Shown piece by piece: positions 1-5,162 of a stretch of DNA of 7,365 bases. The stretch comes from Chloroflexota bacterium (lineage in GTDB: Bacteria > Chloroflexota > Anaerolineae > Anaerolineales > Villigracilaceae). The notes under the pieces were generated by a model, which had not been told where the DNA came from, searched no databases, and saw nothing but the letters and a program-made list of their open reading frames with translations. Each line of letters begins with the position of its first letter. The first letter of the stretch is position 1. The DNA lies in contig VGOX01000100.1 of assembly GCA_016875755.1 (NCBI GenBank), positions 1 through 7,365 on the forward strand, in the 5' to 3' direction. Position numbers and translations under genes: made by a program.

Positions 1-735
1 CAGCACCCGCCGCCGTGGTTTCTTTTTTCGTTTTTTCGGCGCGCTGGCTACGCTCCCGGCTGGTTTTCAGCCCAAGTTTTGGCTATTAATGAACGGCTTC
101 TTGCAGAGGACTCAGATTATACAAAAGGGAATCGTTTTCGCGATTTCACCTCTCTGCAACAAATGCCGCTCATTCGCCGCATTGGGAATTTGGGGTTGAG
201 TTTTCTCACCAAAGCCGCCACAGGCTATTGGAATATTTTCGACCCCACCAATGGATATTTTGCCATCCGTGCCGAAATGCTGGCGCAACTGCCACTGGAA
301 AAAATTGACAAAGGATATTTCTTCGAGACATCCATGCTTTCGCGGCTCTACCTGCTCGGCGCACATGTGCTGGATATCACCATCCCCGCACGATACCGCA
401 ACGAGATATCGAATCTATCCATCCGCCGCACATTGGTCGAATTCCCTATCAAACTTACACGCACCATCCTCCGCCGTATTATCCTGCGCTACTTCATTTT
501 TGATTTTTCGATGATCTCCATTTACTTGTTGATGGGTATTCCGCTCTTGCTATTCGGCCTCATTTTCGGCATTACCAAATGGGTTCAGTACGCCCAACTT
601 GGTGTCCCCGCTCCCACAGGCACGGTCATCCTGCCTACGTTGTCTGTCATCCTTGCCATTCAAATTCTGCTATCCGCTGTCGAACTCGATCTAAACTCCA
701 CGCCGCGTAAAGCAATCAGCAAAGCGCTGATCTAA
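1..735 (+). CDS. Glycosyltransferase family 2, C-terminal part (5' incomplete)
   Basis: This is the C-terminal part of a membrane-associated GT2 (dolichyl-phosphate-mannose-synthase-like) enzyme, which would transfer a sugar from a nucleotide donor to a lipid or polysaccharide precursor at the cytoplasmic face of the membrane. Counting from a TTG at 79, the segments YTKGNRF (14-20), YWNIFDPTNGY (50-60) and YFFETSMLSRL (80-90) match the second half of the GT-A domain in cell-envelope GT2 enzymes. A basic amphipathic stretch (115-139) follows, then two hydrophobic helices (about 143-167 and 181-203). The nucleotide-binding N-terminus and the DxD region, roughly 100 or more residues, are missing. 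The frame is open to base 1, but residues encoded by 1-78 do not resemble the family and the TTG has no Shine-Dalgarno sequence. It is either cut by the window edge, truncated in the genome, or mis-joined in assembly. Family call is firm; the true start is unknown. The next gene begins five bases after the stop. Confidence 0.8.
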   Translation, partial: QHPPPWFLFSFFRRAGYAPGWFSAQVLAINERLLAEDSDYTKGNRFRDFTSLQQMPLIRRIGNLGLSFLTKAATGYWNIFDPTNGYFAIRAEMLAQLPLEKIDKGYFFETSMLSRLYLLGAHVLDITIPARYRNEISNLSIRRTLVEFPIKLTRTILRRIILRYFIFDFSMISIYLLMGIPLLLFGLIFGITKWVQYAQLGVPAPTGTVILPTLSVILAIQILLSAVELDLNSTPRKAISKALI

Positions 736-740
736 GTAAG

Positions 741-2942
741 ATGGAACATAAGCCATATATCCCAGGATTCAAACCCGCAGAGTCGGGACCACTCTCCCGC
801 TTTTTGCCTGCCTTGGAGGATGGAGTCATATCCGCATGGCTCTCGCATCAGACATTAACTGGTAACTGGCTGCTCGACCCATTCGGATTCTCCCCGCGAC
901 TCGTCCTCGAAGCGGCGCGCAGCGGATACCGTGTGCTGGTAACAGCGAACAACCCAATCACGCGCTTTCTGCTGGAAGTGTTCGCCAACCCGCCACCCGA
1001 AGCTGAATTTATCGCCGCGCTTGCCGATCTGGGTGCGGTCAAAAAAGGGGATGAACGGCTTGAAGCCCATTTCCAATCCCTTTATCTCACCTCCTGCGCA
1101 ACATGCGAAAAACAAATTCAGGCACAGTCATTTCTCTGGCGCAAAGGCGAGGACGTACCCTACGCACGGATATACCAATGTCCGCATTGCGGTGACTCGG
1201 GTGAACACCCTGCCACCGAAGAGGATAAAGAACGTGCAAAGAAAATCGCCGCCACCGACAATTTGCATCGCTCGCGTGCTTTCGAGCGTGTGGTCTCGCT
1301 TAAAGATGAAGACCGCATCTATGCAGAAGAAGCCATCGAACATTATTTGCCGCGTCCGTTGTATGTGTTGACGACGATCATCAATCGTTTGGATAGCCTC
1401 AAAGTTTCTGCAGAACGCAGGCGGGCATTGACGGCACTCACACTTCTGGCATGTGACGCGGGCAATACACTTTGGGGATACCCTGTGGAACGTCCACGGC
1501 CGAAGCAATTAAGCACGCCGAACCAGTTCCGCGAGCACAATGTGTGGGCCATGTTCGAGCATGGAGTCAGCTTGTTTACAGGATCAGGCTCCCCCGTCAC
1601 GTGTGAAGCGTGGCCGAAGAAAATCCCCGAGACGGGCGGCATCTGCATCTATGAAGGTCGTCTCAAAGACCTTGCGCATGAAGTCAAACGCGAGATTCCG
1701 ATTGCGGCAGTGATCGGGGCAGTGCCGCGTCCGAATCAGGCATTTTGGACTCTCTCAGCGTTGTGGGCTGGCTGGTTGTGGGGCAAGGACGCGGTGGAGC
1801 CGTACAAGATCGCGCTGCGACGCAGACGGTACGATTGGGCGTGGAATGCGACGGCGTTGTTCGCGATGTTCAGCCATTTGAACGAACTGCTTGCGGACGG
1901 TGTGCCGATGTTTGGCATGATTCCCGAACCCGAAGCGCCGTTTCTCACATCCGCGTTGACGGCCTCGCAGACGGCGGGGTTTGCGCTCGAAAGCGTTGCC
2001 TTGCGCACAGAACATGATGCAGTGCAGATCCTGTGGAAGAGCGCGCAAAAAACAGAAACAGGCACAGCCGATGTGGAATTGGTGCGAAACACCATGCGTG
2101 AATTTTTGTCCGCGCGCGGCGAGCCTGTGGGATATTTACACCTGCATACGGCTGGCTTACTCGCGCTGACGGAAGCGAAGGCGCTTCGACAAACCGAAGA
2201 TGATTTTGATGCGGCGGTCCGCAAGACGAACAGTCTGCTCGAAGCCGCATTGAAGGGCAATAAGGGATTCGTCCATTACTCGACAGGCGAAGGCGCGGAT
2301 ACGGGTATGTGGGGCTATTCGTCTGTGCCGAGCAGCAACACACTTTCAGACCGCGTGGAAGTTGCAGTGGTGACCTACCTGCAAAAGAATCAAAACGCGA
2401 TCTTTTTGGAAGTGGAAGAGGAATTGAACAAACAATTCACAGGGTTGATGACGCCGTCCAAAGGTTTGATTTATGCCGTGTTGAATTCATATGCAGAGCG
2501 GAACAGCGGCAGTTGGACATTACGCGCAGAGGATGCCGCTTCGGTGCGGCGGAAAGAAATGAAAACTATCTTCACTTTGCTTGAAACCATCGGCAAGCGG
2601 CTTAACTACGTTTCATCCAAAGATGATAAAGTGGTGACATGGCTGGAAAACGGGAAACCGTTCAAACGGTTCTATGTGCTGGCTTCCGCATTGGTGCAGC
2701 GCGCGTTGGAAAACACCGATGACCAGACCATACTCGTCCTGCCTGGCGGACGGGCGGCGCTGGCTGCATACAAACAAGAGCGCGACCCCGAACTGCGCGA
2801 GCGTTTGAAAAAGCGTCGGCTGGTGAAATATCGTCTGGTGCGCAGCCTGTCTGAAGTCCCGATATTGACGCGTGAAACGTTCGAAGAGCAGATCGCAGGC
2901 GACCCTGTCGAAAGATCCACAGGTCAGATGATGATGTTTTGA
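741..2942 (+). CDS. DNA methyltransferase-like protein with zinc ribbon and altered catalytic motifs
   Basis: A 733-residue soluble protein without signal peptide or membrane helix. The order of elements follows N4/N6 amino-type DNA methylases (COG1743/DUF1156-like): an entry segment with SRFLP (19-23); a motif I position reading LLDPFGFSP (44-52); TANNP (68-72) where active enzymes have an acidic SDLNP-type motif; a zinc ribbon with CxxC pairs at 119/122 and 147/150; PRPLYVL (204-210) before a helical segment; and a later Rossmann-like half (about 320-420) ending in TAGFALESVALR. The site expected to hold the catalytic (D/N)PPY instead reads GAVPRPNQAFW (326-336). The glycine-rich AdoMet loop and DPPY are therefore both lost, so methylation is unlikely; DNA binding or a scaffold role is an inference. 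The C-terminal 290 residues are unassigned. The start is ATG at 741, five bases after the glycosyltransferase stop, with only a weak TAAG upstream; close spacing suggests one transcript. Reading-frame call is firm, family moderate, function open. Confidence 0.85.
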   Translation: MEHKPYIPGFKPAESGPLSRFLPALEDGVISAWLSHQTLTGNWLLDPFGFSPRLVLEAARSGYRVLVTANNPITRFLLEVFANPPPEAEFIAALADLGAVKKGDERLEAHFQSLYLTSCATCEKQIQAQSFLWRKGEDVPYARIYQCPHCGDSGEHPATEEDKERAKKIAATDNLHRSRAFERVVSLKDEDRIYAEEAIEHYLPRPLYVLTTIINRLDSLKVSAERRRALTALTLLACDAGNTLWGYPVERPRPKQLSTPNQFREHNVWAMFEHGVSLFTGSGSPVTCEAWPKKIPETGGICIYEGRLKDLAHEVKREIPIAAVIGAVPRPNQAFWTLSALWAGWLWGKDAVEPYKIALRRRRYDWAWNATALFAMFSHLNELLADGVPMFGMIPEPEAPFLTSALTASQTAGFALESVALRTEHDAVQILWKSAQKTETGTADVELVRNTMREFLSARGEPVGYLHLHTAGLLALTEAKALRQTEDDFDAAVRKTNSLLEAALKGNKGFVHYSTGEGADTGMWGYSSVPSSNTLSDRVEVAVVTYLQKNQNAIFLEVEEELNKQFTGLMTPSKGLIYAVLNSYAERNSGSWTLRAEDAASVRRKEMKTIFTLLETIGKRLNYVSSKDDKVVTWLENGKPFKRFYVLASALVQRALENTDDQTILVLPGGRAALAAYKQERDPELRERLKKRRLVKYRLVRSLSEVPILTRETFEEQIAGDPVERSTGQMMMF

Positions 2943-2943
2943 G

Positions 2944-2982
2944 ATGGACGGTTGACAATAGACCGTGGACGATGGATAGATG
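2944..2982. repeat. Degenerate heptanucleotide tandem repeat
   Basis: Directly after the stop codon at 2942 come five units of seven bases in register: ATGGACG, GTTGACA, ATAGACC, GTGGACG and ATGGATA, followed by a partial GATG. The shared pattern is RTNGAYN. It fills most of the gap between two rightward genes and resembles the short tandemly repeated heptamers described in cyanobacterial intergenic DNA. Whether it recurs elsewhere in this genome cannot be seen from the window. Confidence 0.6.
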
Positions 2983-2989
2983 TATTCCC

Positions 2990-4015
2990 ATGAAAAATAA
3001 AGTTATTGTTTTGTTAATTCTCGTTACACTTTTATCTGCCTGCATTTCGGTGCAGGTGGATGGCACCGTCACGCCAACTCCTGTGGGATTTGTCACGGCT
3101 ACACTGGCGCCCACCAAAGTAGGCTACGTGCCGCCAACGCTGACGCCTTCTCCCGCCGTCACCCTCACCCCCACACTCGCCGTCACCATCCCGCCGAATT
3201 GCACGAACAACGCCGTGCTGCTGCGTGATGTGACCATTCAAGATGGCACTGTGATCAACGCAGGCGAAACCTTCACGAAGACCTGGGAATTTATCAACAA
3301 CGGGACCTGCCCTTGGATCGGATACTCGCTCAAGTACGCCGCAGGCGACCAAATGAACGCGCCTCTCTCTCAGCCGATACCTGCCACGCTGCCGAAGGAC
3401 AAAGTCCTCGTTTCGGTGGATCTGACCGCGCCCACAGCGAATGGTGCATACACAGGCTACTTCACGCTCAACGATCCGAACGGAAAAGACGTGCCCATCG
3501 GCATCGAGAAAACGTTTTGGGTGAAGATCACAGTGGGGAGCGGTTCCACTACCACAACAGGTTCAAGCAGCGGAAGCACGCCGTCCACTTCAGGCAACCT
3601 CGGCGGGACGTGTGCCTACAGCCCGAATGCAGGCTATGTGAATCAGGTTGCATCGCTTATCAATGCAGAACGCGCCAAAGCGGGCTTGCCTGCCTTGACG
3701 ATCAACTCCCTGCTGACGAATGCCGCCCAAGCCCACGCCGCCGATATGGCTTGTAATAGCATGATCAGCCACACAGGCTCAGACGGTTCATCTGCCTATG
3801 CACGCGTACTCGCTTCGGGATATGCACCTTCATATTCAGAGGAAATCATCTACGGGGGCGGCGGTCCGCAGGCGGCGATGATGTGGTGGATGAACGATCA
3901 AATTCACCGAGATGCGATTTTAAAAGCACGCTCCACCGAAATGGGCGTGGGGTATGCCTATTATGCCAATGGTTCGTATGGGGATTATATTGTGGTGGTG
4001 TTTGGGAGTCCGTAA
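2990..4015 (+). CDS. Secreted lipoprotein with NBR1-type Ig-like domain and CAP domain
   Basis: A 341-residue lipoprotein. The start chosen is ATG at 2990 because it gives a textbook lipoprotein signal: MKNK, a hydrophobic core, and lipobox LSAC with the lipidated Cys at 18. The longer frame from TTG at 2939 would run through the heptanucleotide repeat and place 17 extra residues before the signal. A Thr/Pro-rich tether (about 24-70) leads to an Ig-like domain of the NBR1 type (71-183; TKTWEFINNGTCPW at 96-109 is characteristic). A Ser/Thr/Gly linker (184-206) follows, then a CAP (SCP/PR-1) domain (about 215-340). The CAP cavity residues appear present: H261 in ISH, E284 in SEEI and H306 in IHRDAIL. 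Bacterial CAP proteins are extracellular and mostly of unknown activity; some may bind lipids. The tether and linker suggest surface display. No strong Shine-Dalgarno sequence is visible. It converges on the PD40 gene. Confidence 0.9.
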   Translation: MKNKVIVLLILVTLLSACISVQVDGTVTPTPVGFVTATLAPTKVGYVPPTLTPSPAVTLTPTLAVTIPPNCTNNAVLLRDVTIQDGTVINAGETFTKTWEFINNGTCPWIGYSLKYAAGDQMNAPLSQPIPATLPKDKVLVSVDLTAPTANGAYTGYFTLNDPNGKDVPIGIEKTFWVKITVGSGSTTTTGSSSGSTPSTSGNLGGTCAYSPNAGYVNQVASLINAERAKAGLPALTINSLLTNAAQAHAADMACNSMISHTGSDGSSAYARVLASGYAPSYSEEIIYGGGGPQAAMMWWMNDQIHRDAILKARSTEMGVGYAYYANGSYGDYIVVVFGSP

Positions 4016-4050
4016 ATAAAAAATTAAGGGCGGATCGCGATCCGCTCTTA
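4016..4050 (-). terminator. Rho-independent terminator of the leftward gene group
   Basis: Bases 4025-4037 and 4038-4050 are inverted copies matching at 12 of 13 positions; the exception (4029/4046) is a G-U pair in the plus-strand RNA and an A-C mismatch in the minus-strand RNA. The core is GGATCGCGATCC. Read on the minus strand, the stem starts with the TAA stop of the PD40 gene and is followed by AATTTTTTAT, a proper T tract. On the plus strand the stem is followed by CGGTCC without a T tract, so it should terminate mainly leftward transcription. The convergent lipoprotein gene stops at 4015, just beyond the T tract. Confidence 0.75.
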
Positions 4051-5109
4051 CGGTCCCCACCTCGGTTGCCAATCTGAAATGGGACTGTTCGTCAGGCGCG
4101 TCAGCCCTGTGCCATCAGGGTGGATGATGTACAGTTCGTTGTTGCCGTCGCGGTAGGAGGTGAAGACGATCCAATTTCCATCTGGTGACCACGAGGGACC
4201 CAGGTTGTCGCCGCCATTTGTGAGCCTGACCAAGCCTGTGCCATCGATATTGATGATGAAGATGTTACGGTCACCTTGCGGCCCGCGATAAAAGGCAAGT
4301 TGTTTTCCGTCAGGCGACCAGGTGTTACGTCCACCCATGTTGTTGAGATCGGTGACTTGCTGGACATTCGAACCGTCCGCGTTCATGACGAAGAGTTGAC
4401 GCTTGCCTGCCCGAGAAGATGCGAAGGAGATCATCGAGCCATCAGGCGACCATGAGGGATCGATGTCGTCTTTATTGGTGATGCGCTTCACGTCCGAGCC
4501 ATCGGGGCGCATGCGCCAGAGACCATCTCCGTTCTTGGTAAAGACCACCCATTCGCCGTTCGGGGAAAGTTCAGGCGCGTACAAGGCCCCAATGCCATTC
4601 GTCAGTTTTTTCAGGTTATCCCCATTAATATCAATGGAATAAATTTCATAATTCCCGCTGTCACGCGAAGAGAAGAAGACCGTGTCTCCATCAGGTGAAA
4701 CGGATGGGTAGAATGCGGTGGCGCTGAAATTTGTCAGCTGCTTGCGTCCGCTGCCATCGGCGTTGAGCAGGCAGATCTGGTCGATCTGTTTGACATAGCA
4801 GGCGAAGGCGATCTTTCCGCTGGGAGGCAGGGTGTCGTTGTAGGTCGGCTGGGGCGTGGGAATCTGCTCGATGGTGGGGATCAAGGTTAGGGTAGGGAGA
4901 GGCGCGGCAATGTCGGTAGGGTTGAGAAATGTTTCGGCGGTGGGAGATGTAATGAGAGGCAGGTCCAACGCGGGTGTGGGTGTTTCATCCACGGGTTCAT
5001 TGGCAACCTTGATAACCACATAGATAACAAGTATGCAAAGACAAAAAAAGCCGATACCCAAACCGACAATGAAGGTGGTTACGAGGGGTGTGAATTTTCG
5101 CGTTTGCAT
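4048..5109 (-). CDS. Membrane-anchored PD40/TolB-like six-bladed beta-propeller
   Basis: A 353-residue protein with one N-terminal membrane helix (about 9-33), preceded by a short basic MQTRK, then a Pro/Thr-rich tether (about 37-97). Residues 99-353 form six consecutive blades of the PD40 (WD40-like TolB) type. Blade-defining SPDG/SPNG motifs lie at 138-141, 182-185, 221-224, 265-268 and 308-311, each shortly after a NADGS/DGTGL...LTN segment; the sixth blade ends at the C-terminus with WQPRWGP. TolB-type propellers are protein-protein interaction platforms; in Chloroflexota such tethered versions are common and mostly uncharacterised. A single helix followed by the tether points to an extracytoplasmic propeller. 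There is no lipobox or protease-like domain. The start at 5109 lacks a clear Shine-Dalgarno sequence and lies 21 bases after the upstream 706-residue gene, so translation may depend on the shared transcript. The stop codon is part of the terminator stem. Confidence 0.9.
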   Translation of the reverse strand: MQTRKFTPLVTTFIVGLGIGFFCLCILVIYVVIKVANEPVDETPTPALDLPLITSPTAETFLNPTDIAAPLPTLTLIPTIEQIPTPQPTYNDTLPPSGKIAFACYVKQIDQICLLNADGSGRKQLTNFSATAFYPSVSPDGDTVFFSSRDSGNYEIYSIDINGDNLKKLTNGIGALYAPELSPNGEWVVFTKNGDGLWRMRPDGSDVKRITNKDDIDPSWSPDGSMISFASSRAGKRQLFVMNADGSNVQQVTDLNNMGGRNTWSPDGKQLAFYRGPQGDRNIFIINIDGTGLVRLTNGGDNLGPSWSPDGNWIVFTSYRDGNNELYIIHPDGTGLTRLTNSPISDWQPRWGP

Positions 5110-5120
5110 ATTAAAAGATT

Positions 5121-5162
5121 CATCCGCAGACTAACAGATGGATATCTGCCAATCTGCGGATG
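5121..5162. repeat. REP-like palindromic element at a gene junction
   Basis: CATCCGCAGA at 5121-5130 is the exact inverted copy of TCTGCGGATG at 5153-5162. Inside lies a second inverted pair, CAGAT (5135-5139) and ATCTG (5144-5148), around the loop GGAT. The result is a long hairpin with internal bulges. Read on the minus strand, it covers the last nine or so codons and the TAG stop of the 706-residue gene and ends 11 bases before the PD40 start. The ATCTGCGGATG wording resembles dispersed repeats I recall from environmental Chloroflexota assemblies; copy number cannot be checked here. Confidence 0.65.

Noticed and set aside
1736..2260. Long open frame on the minus strand opposite the methyltransferase-like gene
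   Set aside because: It is fully overlapped by a 733-codon gene with domain-level support, its translation is rich in Ser/Ala/Arg with no recognisable motif, and it has no neighbour or ribosome binding site argument. It is a shadow frame.
2952..2982. Possible promoter: TTGACA at 2952-2957 before the lipoprotein gene
   Set aside because: TTGACA is one unit of the heptanucleotide repeat, and no hexamer 16-19 bases downstream matches TATAAT at more than three positions.
4080..4760. Recurring plus-strand wording such as CATCAGGCGACCA through the PD40 gene, suggestive of a DNA repeat array
   Set aside because: These are the codons of the repeated SPDG blade motif, spaced by about 40 codons; they are protein repeats and neither CRISPR nor mobile DNA.
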